A stretch of 64,000 nt of DNA from Pedobacter jejuensis (GTDB taxonomy: Bacteria > Bacteroidota > Bacteroidia > Sphingobacteriales > Sphingobacteriaceae), in NCBI RefSeq assembly GCF_003725795.1, contig NZ_RBEE01000004.1:62001-126000 (forward strand). The letters run 5' to 3'. A program made the translations under genes and the position numbers. Positions within the stretch are counted from its first letter, which is position 1, and each line of letters starts with the position of its first letter. Under the pieces are notes generated by a model. That model did not search any database. It had not been told where the DNA came from and saw nothing but the letters and a program-made list of their open reading frames with translations. Below, one piece after another: positions 45,071 through 53,651 of this stretch.

Positions 45071-46385
45071 TAAGGAGGCTTTTAAAAATTCGGCAACGGA
45101 GATTCGTGCTAATGATTTGGATGCTGTAAAACGATGCTTGATATTAGTGCCACATCCTGACGATGAATCTTTAGCTTGTGCGGGTTTAATTTGTTTGCTA
45201 CAAGAAAAAGGCACTGAGTTTACAATAATTTTAACCACGGATGGAAGCCGATCGCATCCAAATTCTAATATATATCCATCAGAAAAGCTTGCGGCATTAC
45301 GTAAAAATGAATTGGAGCAAGCGCTCAATTTCCTTAATTTAAGCAATAATATATTAACCTGTTACAATAGCGTAGATTCTGCCATGCCCGCAAAAGGTGA
45401 AAGTGGTTTTAATGAACTTGTTTCAAAATTAGCTGAAGACATAACTTCTTTCCAACCAGATTTGGTGCTGGTTCCTTACGAGCTAGACCCACACCGAGAC
45501 CATCGTGCAACCTGGCAACTTTTAATGGCAGCTTTAGAAAAAGGAAATACACACAGACCAAAAATTTGGGAATACCCGATTTGGTTGTATGAAAATGCAG
45601 TACAAGATGATATCCCAAATCTCAAAGAACACGAATTAAAGTTTATCGATGTAGCTAAATACACCGAAATTAAGCAGAATTGTATTGCAGCACACGCATC
45701 GCAAACAACAAATTTAATTGATGATGATCCTACCGGATTTATGCTTAGCGACGAGATGATTTCAAACTTTACTAATGGTAAGGAATATTTTATGGAGCGC
45801 AGGAAAATAAATCCTTCATCAACATTAACAGAAGATTATTTTGATACGCTTTACAGTGGTAATGACGACCCCTGGAATTTTGAAAAAAGCGAATACGAGC
45901 AGAAAAAATATCAAAATTCTATTGCCGCCATTCCGAATAAAACTTACAATAATGCATTAGAAATAGGTTGTTCTATTGGTGTTTTTACCACAATGCTTTC
46001 GCAATTTTGCAATAATTTATTGGCTATGGATATCAGTTCTACTGCGCTTGCAATGGCCAAAAAACGCCTTGTTGATAACATAAAAGTAGAATTTCGCTTG
46101 GGAGCAATTCCAAATGATTTTCCGGATAAGATGTTCGATTTAATTGTAATGAGCGAAGTTGGATATTACCTTGTCAAAGAAGATTTACTTAGCACCAGGA
46201 CAAAAATTTATAACCAACTTAACGATAATGGAATTTTATTGCTAGTGCATTGGACACATTTTGTTGTAGATTATCCAATTTCTGGCGATGATGTGCATGA
46301 GTGTTTTAAGGAATTACCACTAAAACATTTAAGCAATTTTAGAAATGAAGATTACCGAATTGATGTTTTTCAAAAACAATCTTAA
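45054..46385 (+). CDS. PIG-L deacetylase fused to a class I SAM methyltransferase
   Basis: About 443 residues from the ATG at 45054, which overlaps the flavoprotein stop by 17 nt. A start 12 codons upstream (45018) is possible but gives a poorer N-terminus. Domain 1 (~25-245): LmbE/PIG-L zinc deacetylase with VPHPDDESLA (His34, Asp36, Asp37) and LDPHRDHRATW. Domain 2 (~255-443): Rossmann methyltransferase with ALEIGCSIGVFTTML, LAMDIS and FDLIVMSEVGYYLVKEDLL. The chain would deacetylate an N-acetylated sugar and methylate the product or a nearby group. Such fused proteins recur next to ACAD-like and glycosyltransferase genes in other bacteria, from memory. Confidence 0.88.
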   Translation: MEQIFNKEAFKNSATEIRANDLDAVKRCLILVPHPDDESLACAGLICLLQEKGTEFTIILTTDGSRSHPNSNIYPSEKLAALRKNELEQALNFLNLSNNILTCYNSVDSAMPAKGESGFNELVSKLAEDITSFQPDLVLVPYELDPHRDHRATWQLLMAALEKGNTHRPKIWEYPIWLYENAVQDDIPNLKEHELKFIDVAKYTEIKQNCIAAHASQTTNLIDDDPTGFMLSDEMISNFTNGKEYFMERRKINPSSTLTEDYFDTLYSGNDDPWNFEKSEYEQKKYQNSIAAIPNKTYNNALEIGCSIGVFTTMLSQFCNNLLAMDISSTALAMAKKRLVDNIKVEFRLGAIPNDFPDKMFDLIVMSEVGYYLVKEDLLSTRTKIYNQLNDNGILLLVHWTHFVVDYPISGDDVHECFKELPLKHLSNFRNEDYRIDVFQKQS

Positions 46386-46388
46386 TAG

Positions 46389-47444
46389 ATGAAATTCACC
46401 ATCGCGTTTTATATTCATCACCATGGTTCTGGTCACCTGATGCGCACTTTACAAATTGTTGAAGGGTTAAAAGACTATTTAATTATATTGATAGGAAGTG
46501 GATTAAAGGATTTGACAGGCGTGCCATCAAACGTGAAAATCATTCACTTACCTTTGGATATTGCCATTGAAAGTGAAAATCTATCCGATAGAAATTCTAA
46601 ATCAATGGGTTTCCATTATGCACCAATTGATGTTAAAGGCATTAGAGATAGGGTAGCCATACTAACTGAAGTTTTTCAAGAAAATTATCCATTGGTTTTA
46701 GTTGTAGATGTTTCTGTAGAGGTTGCATTATTGGCTCGCTTAGCTGGCGTACCAACCATAATAATAAGGCAACAAGGTAACCGTACCGATTTGCCGCATC
46801 AGCTCGCATATGATAGCGCAGAATTACTTATTGCCCCCTTTTCGAGTGAAATGTATGTGGGCGAAAAAGATAAAACGTATACAAAAACAGTTTTTACAGG
46901 TGGCTTCTCCAGGTTTGATTCTATAAAAAATAACGTAAATGGTAATTTAAATACGGTTTGTATTTTGGTTGGAAAGGGAGGCACGTCAATCACAGAAATA
47001 GTAATAAAAAAAATGGCTTTTTCTTGCCCTGAACTTCATTTTAAGGTATTAGGCTTGAAGCAAAGCGAGAACAATAACTTTAGCAATCTTGAGTTTCTGG
47101 GTAAAGTTGACAATCCAGTTGAAATCTTAAACGGAGCCCAAATCATCATCGGCAATACCGGACATAACACAGTGATGGAAGTTGCGAGTTTAAATAAGCG
47201 TTTTATAGGAATACCTGAAAATCGTCCATTTGATGAGCAAGTTGAAAAAGCAAAATCATTTCAAAATCGAAAGGGAATTAAGATTGTAACTCCAGATGAA
47301 TTGCTCCAAGTAGATTGGCAAATCATTCTTCAAAATCTAAAGAATGAGCCAGTAGATTGGAAAGGTGTAATTGCGCCAAATGCTGTGGCTACGCTTGCAA
47401 TAACAATTGTAAATACTGCCGAAAACCTTTTTAAGAATAGTTAA
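46389..47444 (+). CDS. MurG-like GT-B glycosyltransferase
   Basis: 351 residues. GT-B fold of the MurG/UDP-GlcNAc-transferase type: YIHHHGSGHLMRTLQIVEGL at the N-terminus (glycine loop with His), VLVVDVSVEVALLARLAGVP, the linker VCILVGKGGTS, and the donor-binding IIIGNTGHNTVMEVASLNKR followed by IPENRPFDEQVEKA. No membrane segment. It probably transfers a sugar onto the product of the upstream enzymes. Last gene of the plus-strand operon; only 3 nt from the PIG-L/methyltransferase stop. Its 3' end overlaps the convergent GT2 gene by 4 nt with no terminator between. Confidence 0.82.
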   Translation: MKFTIAFYIHHHGSGHLMRTLQIVEGLKDYLIILIGSGLKDLTGVPSNVKIIHLPLDIAIESENLSDRNSKSMGFHYAPIDVKGIRDRVAILTEVFQENYPLVLVVDVSVEVALLARLAGVPTIIIRQQGNRTDLPHQLAYDSAELLIAPFSSEMYVGEKDKTYTKTVFTGGFSRFDSIKNNVNGNLNTVCILVGKGGTSITEIVIKKMAFSCPELHFKVLGLKQSENNNFSNLEFLGKVDNPVEILNGAQIIIGNTGHNTVMEVASLNKRFIGIPENRPFDEQVEKAKSFQNRKGIKIVTPDELLQVDWQIILQNLKNEPVDWKGVIAPNAVATLAITIVNTAENLFKNS

Positions 47445-48259
47445 TCTTTTAAGGCTGCATCAATTTCTGATTTGATTGGGTATCGTAAAATATCGATATG
47501 ATTTACCTTTTTAAAAATCAACCCCATATCTACAAACTGCTTTAGCCAGCCTTCCATTGGCCAAATATTCCACTTCGCAAAAAACCTTTCGGCATTTGAA
47601 ACGATATCTGCAAAATGATTAAGCGGAGGTGAATAACTAGCATGATATTGGTGATAAGCGCAAGCATTAAGCGTTTTTAATTCAATGCACTTTTCTCTTG
47701 CTGTAAAACTAAAGTCGGTATCTTCTGCACCATAGCCTTCAAAGTTTTCGTCAAAACCACCAATAAATTCATAATCAGCCTTATTACAGGCAAAATTGAG
47801 CGACCAAAATAGTTCATAAGAAATTTCTGGTAAATCCTTCCGAATGGGATCTGGCTTACTAAGCGATTCCAATTTAGCTAAAAACTCATCTTGCTCTGTC
47901 GCACCAATATTCAAATATCGAACTGAACCAACCAGTAATTTCTTTGGTTCAAAATTGTTGGCATACATAGAAATTAAATCCTTTGAAGGAATGCAATCCA
48001 CATCTAAAAAAATTAGAGAATTAAATTCAGCTTTGTTGGCTGCTTTGTTTCTCGCTGCAGCAAGTGGAATCTGGTTTTCGTGAAATATTTGAAAGCATCT
48101 AACCGGAAAAGGCATTTGTGGTAATTCTCCTATCGGCTCATTCATAAAAACGATTACCAATTCATCGGGCAATTTTGTACTGATTTTAAGTCCGGAAAGA
48201 AAGTTTATTAGCGCCGACTTTCTACCATTAACCAAGGTTAGCACAGAAATTTTATCCAT
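47441..48259 (-). CDS. GT2-family glycosyltransferase (GT-A fold)
   Basis: 272 residues. N-terminal KISVLTLVNGRKSALINFL and PLAAARNKAANKAEFNSLIF lead to a DXD motif (Asp86-Val-Asp88 in FLDVDCIP). The acceptor-side motif GGFDENFEGYGAEDTDFSF (~160-178) carries the catalytic Asp of galactosyltransferase-like GT2 members. No membrane helix. Second gene of a two-gene minus-strand operon, 3 nt behind the next entry, facing the four plus-strand genes. Presumed part of the same glycoside pathway. Confidence 0.87.
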   Translation of the reverse strand: MDKISVLTLVNGRKSALINFLSGLKISTKLPDELVIVFMNEPIGELPQMPFPVRCFQIFHENQIPLAAARNKAANKAEFNSLIFLDVDCIPSKDLISMYANNFEPKKLLVGSVRYLNIGATEQDEFLAKLESLSKPDPIRKDLPEISYELFWSLNFACNKADYEFIGGFDENFEGYGAEDTDFSFTAREKCIELKTLNACAYHQYHASYSPPLNHFADIVSNAERFFAKWNIWPMEGWLKQFVDMGLIFKKVNHIDILRYPIKSEIDAALKD

Positions 48260-48262
48260 AAT

Positions 48263-49462
48263 TTAAACAGCCAAAGCTTCAGCATTTAGACGCAAATCGG
48301 TATTGATAGATTTAATTGTTAATTCACTTCTATGATTAAAATACAAACGCATATCCGAAATAACCAGATTTATTGGTTCAAACTTTAAGACATTTTTATC
48401 GTCTGCATGAAGCAACTGCTCTATTTTTTCCCATAATGATTCGAAATAAATACTGGTGTTAAAAATATTGTTAAGAGTAGTTAACTCTACTTCAGCCCAA
48501 TCAGCAACTTGTGCTAAACTTAATGCATTTGTAAGTTGTGCATCTGCATTCCAAATTTTTCTGAGCCTGTTTTTAAATTCAAACTTAAAAATTAAAGTAT
48601 CCAAAGATTCTACGAGTTGCTCTTCACTTCCCAAACTCATTTCCGACCAATGTTTAAGTTGTACAGAAAACCCAAACTTCACTCTACCATCAAGTCTGCC
48701 GGAAGTATAAATGCGAACATTTGGCGAATGTCGAATCTTTGCATCAACCCTATTTAAGGCTTTTCTAAATTCTTCATCCTCTAAAAAAGGGATAACCGGC
48801 AAACGTCCGGCACGTTCGTACATTTCGCAGGTTACAGCTAAACTCGGTCCGTAACATTGAAAGTGGCGAGGCCATGGATTTGAATCGCATGGGTCTATCG
48901 ATGATTCTAATCTACTTTTCAGAAAACGATAGGTTACATCTCTTAAATGATGCTTTCTGCTGACTTCAGGTGTATCTCGAGGTAAAATTCTACCACCAAC
49001 AACATCAGCACCCGTTGCTATTTCCTTTAAAATATGATAAATCCAATCGGGTGCAACTTCGCTATCCGCATCAGTTGAAACAATAATTCCTTTTAAACCA
49101 GTTACGCTCATCAACCGGTCATGAGCCGCATCCATTAATAATCTTCTGGCTGTGCCAATATGTGCATGTTTTTTCTCAAACTGTATGCATTCTACATGCA
49201 AATGAAAAGTTTTATATCGCTGCTGATATTTTCTACAAATTTCATAAGTATCATCATTGCAATTATTTGCCAGCACCAAAACTTCATACAAACCAGAGTT
49301 GATAGCTATGCCCAAATCATTAAGCTGCATGCGAAGCGCATCAAGTGTTTTAACGATAAAGTCAGATTCATCTTTAGCCGGAACAATCACAGATAATTTT
49401 AATGAAGGATGTACTTTTCCCCGAAATAAAAATTTGGCTTCTTTTGGTAAACTTTGATTCAT
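48263..49462 (-). CDS. GT2-family glycosyltransferase with long C-terminal region
   Basis: 399 residues. GT-A domain (~20-260): LKLSVIVPAKDESDFIVKTL, EVLVLANNCNDDTYEICRKY, DXD at Asp131-Ala-Asp133 (IIVSTDADSEVAPDW), GADVVGGRILP, and a C-terminal acceptor motif PFLEDEEFRKALNR. Residues ~265-399 are helical and not recognised. The overall look recalls glucosyl-phosphoglycerate or small-molecule glycosyltransferases more than membrane processive enzymes. First gene of the minus-strand pair. The 322-nt upstream gap should hold its promoter. Confidence 0.86.
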   Translation of the reverse strand: MNQSLPKEAKFLFRGKVHPSLKLSVIVPAKDESDFIVKTLDALRMQLNDLGIAINSGLYEVLVLANNCNDDTYEICRKYQQRYKTFHLHVECIQFEKKHAHIGTARRLLMDAAHDRLMSVTGLKGIIVSTDADSEVAPDWIYHILKEIATGADVVGGRILPRDTPEVSRKHHLRDVTYRFLKSRLESSIDPCDSNPWPRHFQCYGPSLAVTCEMYERAGRLPVIPFLEDEEFRKALNRVDAKIRHSPNVRIYTSGRLDGRVKFGFSVQLKHWSEMSLGSEEQLVESLDTLIFKFEFKNRLRKIWNADAQLTNALSLAQVADWAEVELTTLNNIFNTSIYFESLWEKIEQLLHADDKNVLKFEPINLVISDMRLYFNHRSELTIKSINTDLRLNAEALAV

Positions 49463-49784
49463 AAATGCTTCTTAATCGGATGGTTTGCTAAATAATTTAC
49501 AGGATGAGAATTGATGCTGTAATTCGAACCATGTGTAATGAACTACAGTTTTACAACATCAGATTTCAATCAATTGTTTAGTTTATTTAGCTAGATAACT
49601 ACTTAATTAGCAAAGCCGTTTAATACCACTCTTATTCATCTTTTTTTTGAGAAATGACAAAATAAATGGAAAATAAAACCCATTTAAAATCATAAATACG
49701 CAGCTACAGATATAAGTACTTGCTGTACGATGTGAAATACTCGGTTGTTTGTTTGGTTAAATTAGAATGTGAATCCGACCCGGG
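49463..49784. other. 322-bp intergenic region
   Basis: AT-rich spacer between DUF72 (stop at 49785) and the GT2 start, both on the minus strand. It should contain the promoter of the GT2 pair. I see no gene, no repeat copy and no convincing terminator. Confidence 0.5.
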
Positions 49785-50546
49785 TTATCTGTTTTCATTA
49801 ATCATATTTTGCAGCATTTTTAAATTGCCATGTGCATCACCCATGGTATTATTAAAATAGGTAAACACGGTTTTACCTTCATCAATCCAATCTGTAATGT
49901 AGCTGGCGTATTCGGCAAGTAATGCATCAGAATAACTGCCTTTATAATCTCCACCCGGACCGTGAAAACGTAAATAAACGAAAGGAGATTCATCTAAATG
50001 CATCGGACTAGAAGCATTGCTTTTATCATGAATAACAGAAGCCAGATTAAATTCGGTGAGCAGTTCGGTTATTTCTTCGGTGTAAAGAGATGTATGTCTA
50101 AATTCCAAAGCAATTTTCCATTCATTTGATGGATCATAGTTGCGTAATGATGCCATTAAATTTTGCAGTTGAGCAAAGTGAGCGATGCGAACACTTGGCG
50201 GAAATTGAACCAATACACAACCTTTTTTATGTGCAACATTTGCAATTACATCAAAAAATTTAGAAAGCTCTGCTTCATCGAAGTTTAAACCCGGTTGATG
50301 GGTAATGCCTTTAAAAAGTTTAAATGTAAATTTGAAATCATCAGATACTTCTGCGAACCATTTCTTTATAGTTGCAGGTTGCGGAATTTTGTAAAAAGAG
50401 CTATTAATTTCTATGCTATTTAACAAAGAACTGTAATAGCATAATCTAGAACGGTTTTGAAATTCTATCGGATAATAGGTTTTATTCGGAACAGGTAAAA
50501 GTAAACCGCTTGTACCAGAATAATAATGTGTTACAGAATTATCCAT
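49785..50546 (-). CDS. DUF72 family protein
   Basis: 253 residues, the usual DUF72 (YecE-like) size, TIM-barrel-like. Motifs: YYSGTSGL near the start, NSIEINSSFYKIPQPATIKKW, FTFKLFKGITHQ, CVLVQFPPSVR, KIALEFRHTSLY, VYLRFHGPGGDYKGSYSDA and the ending TVFTYFNNTMGDAHGNLKML. Function unproven; members bind an Fe-S cluster or nucleic acid according to some reports, but I cannot confirm any here. It follows the LuxR-type response regulator by 11 nt on the same strand, so they are co-transcribed. Confidence 0.9.
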   Translation of the reverse strand: MDNSVTHYYSGTSGLLLPVPNKTYYPIEFQNRSRLCYYSSLLNSIEINSSFYKIPQPATIKKWFAEVSDDFKFTFKLFKGITHQPGLNFDEAELSKFFDVIANVAHKKGCVLVQFPPSVRIAHFAQLQNLMASLRNYDPSNEWKIALEFRHTSLYTEEITELLTEFNLASVIHDKSNASSPMHLDESPFVYLRFHGPGGDYKGSYSDALLAEYASYITDWIDEGKTVFTYFNNTMGDAHGNLKMLQNMINENR

Positions 50547-50557
50547 TTTATAAATTA

Positions 50558-51205
50558 TTATTCGATAATACCGTTAACATAGGCATATCGCATCAGAACA
50601 GCCGTGTTTTTCGATCCTGTTTTATCAATCAAACTTTGTCTATGCCCTTCTACCGTTCGTTTGCTGATGAAAAGTTTATCGGCCATTTCTATATTGGTAA
50701 GACCTTGACTAATAAGCTGTAAAATTTCAATTTCTCGTGATGAAAAATCCATATTATTTACTTGCGCATTCGAAGATAACTCTCTTTCGATAACCTGATC
50801 TACAATTGGTATAACTAAGCTTGAACAAATATAACGCTCACCCATTAATAGCCTGTTTATGGCAAAGAAAAGTTCTTCAGCATCAACAGCTTTAGTTAAA
50901 AAGCCTTTTGCACCAACATTTATTGTTTGATATAAATTCGTGTAATTTTCCATCATCGACATAATAAGAACGGGAATTTTAGGATGAGATTGATTTAGTT
51001 CCTCAATCATTGCAATGCCATCCATTTCAGGCATGCCAATATCAGAAATAATTATATCAGGAATCAAACCTCTATCCAATGCATCAATAACTTCTTGTCC
51101 GTTGCTGGCTTCGAATAAAACTTGGTACTGGTTAGTTGATTCCAGTAACATTTTGACGCCGTTTCTAATCACTTTATGATCTTCGGCCAGTATAATTTGC
51201 TTCAT
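50558..51205 (-). CDS. NarL/FixJ-type response regulator
   Basis: 215 residues. Receiver (1-120) with acidic pair AEDH, phospho-acceptor Asp55 in IIISDIGMPEMDG, Ser/Thr in IMSMMENYTN and Lys in LTKAVDAEELF. C-terminal LuxR helix-turn-helix (~150-212) with SSREIEILQLISQGLTNIEM and ISKRTVEGHRQSLIDKTG. No cognate histidine kinase adjoins it, so it is an orphan in this window. It is the first gene of an operon with DUF72. Confidence 0.94.
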   Translation of the reverse strand: MKQIILAEDHKVIRNGVKMLLESTNQYQVLFEASNGQEVIDALDRGLIPDIIISDIGMPEMDGIAMIEELNQSHPKIPVLIMSMMENYTNLYQTINVGAKGFLTKAVDAEELFFAINRLLMGERYICSSLVIPIVDQVIERELSSNAQVNNMDFSSREIEILQLISQGLTNIEMADKLFISKRTVEGHRQSLIDKTGSKNTAVLMRYAYVNGIIE

Positions 51206-51364
51206 TTATTTTCTTAAGGATGCCCACATTTATCTATAGATAAGTTGGTTAATTATTAACACCAATTATTCCAAAAGGTTTTAAATTCTGCATAATATTG
51301 GTGATATTAACTAATATCCTACTTAACAATTTTTGCTTTTAAATGTTATGTCTCCTTACTAAAA

Positions 51365-51907
51365 ATTTCGAAAAAACATTTCCGAAAAACTTTAACTAAA
51401 CCATGGCGTTATAAATTTATTCCTTCAAATAGCAAACCATCATACCTTAATTTTGAAATTGATAGTTATCCCTGGAAACCCGATATTGATTATAGGGCGC
51501 AACCTGAAAAATATAAAGTTGGTAAAGGCGAACAAGGAGTACTGATTTGCGAACCGTATAAATCGGAAATTGGACAATTTTGGCGATTTAAGACCCCTGA
51601 AATTGCTACCGAAAGCAGCAAAAAAATACTAGAAATGTTTTATAAGTATATCGAAGCTAATGATTTTGTTGGTGCAGATATGGCCAGAAAATACCTGCAA
51701 ATGGGTTACACTCGAGCCAGACGATACGCCAACTACAAAGGCGGAAAGAAATATGATAAAGAGCATGATTATAAGGCGCTTGAGCGAGGTACAGGCTCAG
51801 AAGAAAAAGCAAAATCTGCTGAAATTTTCTATAAAGCGTATAAAAGCGCTGAAGCTAATCCGATTTACGCATCTATGAAAAAGGATTGGAAAAAACTAAA
51901 GGGTTGA
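51365..51907 (+). CDS. DUF4385 protein with no normal start codon (frameshift or rare ATT start)
   Basis: The frame is open from 51311 to the TGA at 51905-51907. The family signature begins well upstream of the first in-frame ATG (51635): residues read YPWKPDIDYRAQPEKYKVGKG, EQGVLICEPYKSEIGQFWRF, KTPEIATESSKKILEMF, then DFVGADMARKYLQMGYTRAR and RYANYKGGKKYD. No ATG, GTG or TTG occurs in frame before 51635, so either ATT at 51365 initiates or the 5' end has shifted frame. An ATG at 51343 in another frame would join the conserved frame if one A were lost from the A6 run near 51371-51376. Function of DUF4385 is unknown. I give 51365 as a working start only. Confidence 0.65.
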   Translation: MSKKHFRKTLTKPWRYKFIPSNSKPSYLNFEIDSYPWKPDIDYRAQPEKYKVGKGEQGVLICEPYKSEIGQFWRFKTPEIATESSKKILEMFYKYIEANDFVGADMARKYLQMGYTRARRYANYKGGKKYDKEHDYKALERGTGSEEKAKSAEIFYKAYKSAEANPIYASMKKDWKKLKG

Positions 51908-51935
51908 GGTTTCAATAAATTTATCATAAAGAAAA

Positions 51936-51967
51936 TGAGGCTGCCATAAATATGTACGACAACCTCA
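51936..51967. terminator. Terminator between convergent DUF4385 and dehydrogenase genes
   Basis: Ten-base arms TGAGGCTGCC (51936-51945) and GACAACCTCA (51958-51967) pair with two G-U type pairs over a 12-nt loop. T-rich tails follow on both strands. Confidence 0.65.
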
Positions 51968-51973
51968 ATCCTT

Positions 51974-53134
51974 TTAAAATGGTTTCAAAACCACCTTAAC
52001 GCAATCTTCTTGCTTTTCATCGAATATTTTGTAGCCATGAGCTGCATCTTCTAAAGGCAACGTATGGGTAATGATATCATCCAATACAACTTTTCCTTCA
52101 TCAACCAAACCGATAAGCTTATCGATATAGTTTACAACCGGTGCCTGCCCTTGTTTGATGGTGATGCCTTTATCAAACATCCTGAATAGTGGAAAATTAT
52201 CGTAAGGCGAGCCATAAACTCCAACTATGGAAACGGTACCCATTCTTCTAACTGATTCAAAACACATTTCTAATACCTTCATAGAGCCTTTTTCAAAATT
52301 GAAAGTGGCTTTAACTTTATCCATTAAGCTGCGTTCAGGTTCGAAACCTACAGCATCAACACAAACATCAGCACCGCGGCCGCCAGTCATTTCTCTAATG
52401 GCCTCAACTACATCAACTTTATGAGGGTTTAAGGTTTCTACATTATTTGCCACACGGGCTTTTTCCAAACGATAATCTAGTGGGTCGATAGCAATAACCC
52501 GAGCTGCTCCATTAATCCATGCTGCTTTTTGCGCCATTAAACCAACCGGACCAGAGCCAAAGATTGCAACGGTTTCACCGCCTTTAAGCTGTGCCCAATC
52601 TATAGCCGACCAGCCAGTAGGAAAGATATCTGTAAGGAAAAGTGCCTGGTCATCGCTAAGGTGTTCGGGCACAATTCTAGGACTAACATCTGCATACGGA
52701 ACCCTAACATATTGGGCTTGACCGCCAGAATAGCCACCATATAAATCGGTATAACCGAAGAGTGCACCACCTTTTTGGTCGGCAACGTTACCTGCCGGAC
52801 CATAGTTTTTATAATTCGATTCTTCGCAAGCTGGAGATGCTTCGTGGGTACAAAAGAAGCATTTGCCACATGATATTGGGAAAGGAACAACTACCCTATC
52901 GCCAACTTTTAAATTTGTAATTGCCGAACCAACTTCTTCTACAATTCCCATAAATTCATGTCCCATAACCATTGGGTCTTTTTGAGGAACTGCACCACTC
53001 AAAATATGTAAATCGCTACCGCAAATTGCTGTTGAAGTAACTTTTAAAATAACGTCTCTTGGATCTAAAATTTCCGGATCCGGAACGGTGTCAACCCGGA
53101 TATCGCCGGGTTTGTGAAATACTGCTGCTTTCAT
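51974..53134 (-). CDS. Zinc-dependent medium-chain dehydrogenase (formaldehyde/threonine dehydrogenase-like)
   Basis: 386 residues. Catalytic zinc ligands in STAICGSDLHI (Cys, Asp, His) and VMGHEFMGIVEEVG (His, Glu). Structural zinc Cys cluster CGKCFFCTHEASPAC. Rossmann GSGPVGLMAQKAAW and AIDPLDYRLEKA suggest NAD(P). The insertion GALFGYTDLYGGYSGGQAQYV and DIFPTGWSAIDW are typical of the long formaldehyde-dismutase/glutathione-independent formaldehyde dehydrogenase branch. Substrate not fixed by sequence. Single gene, with a terminator shared with DUF4385. Confidence 0.9.
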   Translation of the reverse strand: MKAAVFHKPGDIRVDTVPDPEILDPRDVILKVTSTAICGSDLHILSGAVPQKDPMVMGHEFMGIVEEVGSAITNLKVGDRVVVPFPISCGKCFFCTHEASPACEESNYKNYGPAGNVADQKGGALFGYTDLYGGYSGGQAQYVRVPYADVSPRIVPEHLSDDQALFLTDIFPTGWSAIDWAQLKGGETVAIFGSGPVGLMAQKAAWINGAARVIAIDPLDYRLEKARVANNVETLNPHKVDVVEAIREMTGGRGADVCVDAVGFEPERSLMDKVKATFNFEKGSMKVLEMCFESVRRMGTVSIVGVYGSPYDNFPLFRMFDKGITIKQGQAPVVNYIDKLIGLVDEGKVVLDDIITHTLPLEDAAHGYKIFDEKQEDCVKVVLKPF

Positions 53135-53198
53135 GTAGGTAGATTTTAATCAGGCTTTCACCCATTCAATTTTTTAGGTATAAATTTTATTGATTTGC

Positions 53199-53378
53199 TT
53201 AACTATCAGCATCGCTGCCCGGAGGTGTGTCAGTTTTTTTTGCATCTTTATCATCAACCTGAGGTTTTGCAAAATCTCCATTTTCATCGTAGGCCTTATC
53301 GGCATCACTTCCTGTAATATCCTCAGCCGGCACAACGCCAACTTTACCTTTCTCTTCTTCTTTTTTGTTGTTTTCCAT
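53199..53378 (-). CDS. Small acidic hydrophilic protein with two GSDAD motifs
   Basis: 59 residues, read by hand. It starts at the ATG at 53376-53378, preceded by AAGGAAAAT, a fair ribosome-binding purine stretch. The sequence is strongly charged (MENNKKEEEKGKVGVVPAED start) with no hydrophobic core, and repeats GSDAD twice (ITGSDADKAYDENGDF and the C-terminal PPGSDADS). Likely disordered. Similar short acidic proteins are common in Pedobacter, as far as I recall; function unknown. Lies upstream of the dehydrogenase on the same strand, 64 nt away. Confidence 0.65.
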   Translation of the reverse strand: MENNKKEEEKGKVGVVPAEDITGSDADKAYDENGDFAKPQVDDKDAKKTDTPPGSDADS

Positions 53379-53651
53379 GTTATTTTCCTTATCCTATTTC
53401 CTTAATTACAAAAGGCATAGTATTAGTCCAACATAATTTTTTGCCGATTGTTCCTTAAATTTTTTAATAGTTTTAACAGCCGTTTTTGATAGACGAAACG
53501 AGAAGAATAAGAATTTTAAGACTGTTTTAAAGAATGAAATTCGACCAATTAAAAAGTCATCTTACATAAAATCAATGGCTTAGGCATAGCAATTTATCAA
53601 ATATTGATTCATCTGACACATCAGCTTATGGAACAGGTTTAAAGCTTTAAA

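Noticed and set aside
51635..51907. DUF4385 gene starting at the first in-frame ATG (51635)
   Set aside because: It would delete the conserved N-terminal half of the family, which is clearly encoded upstream in the same frame.
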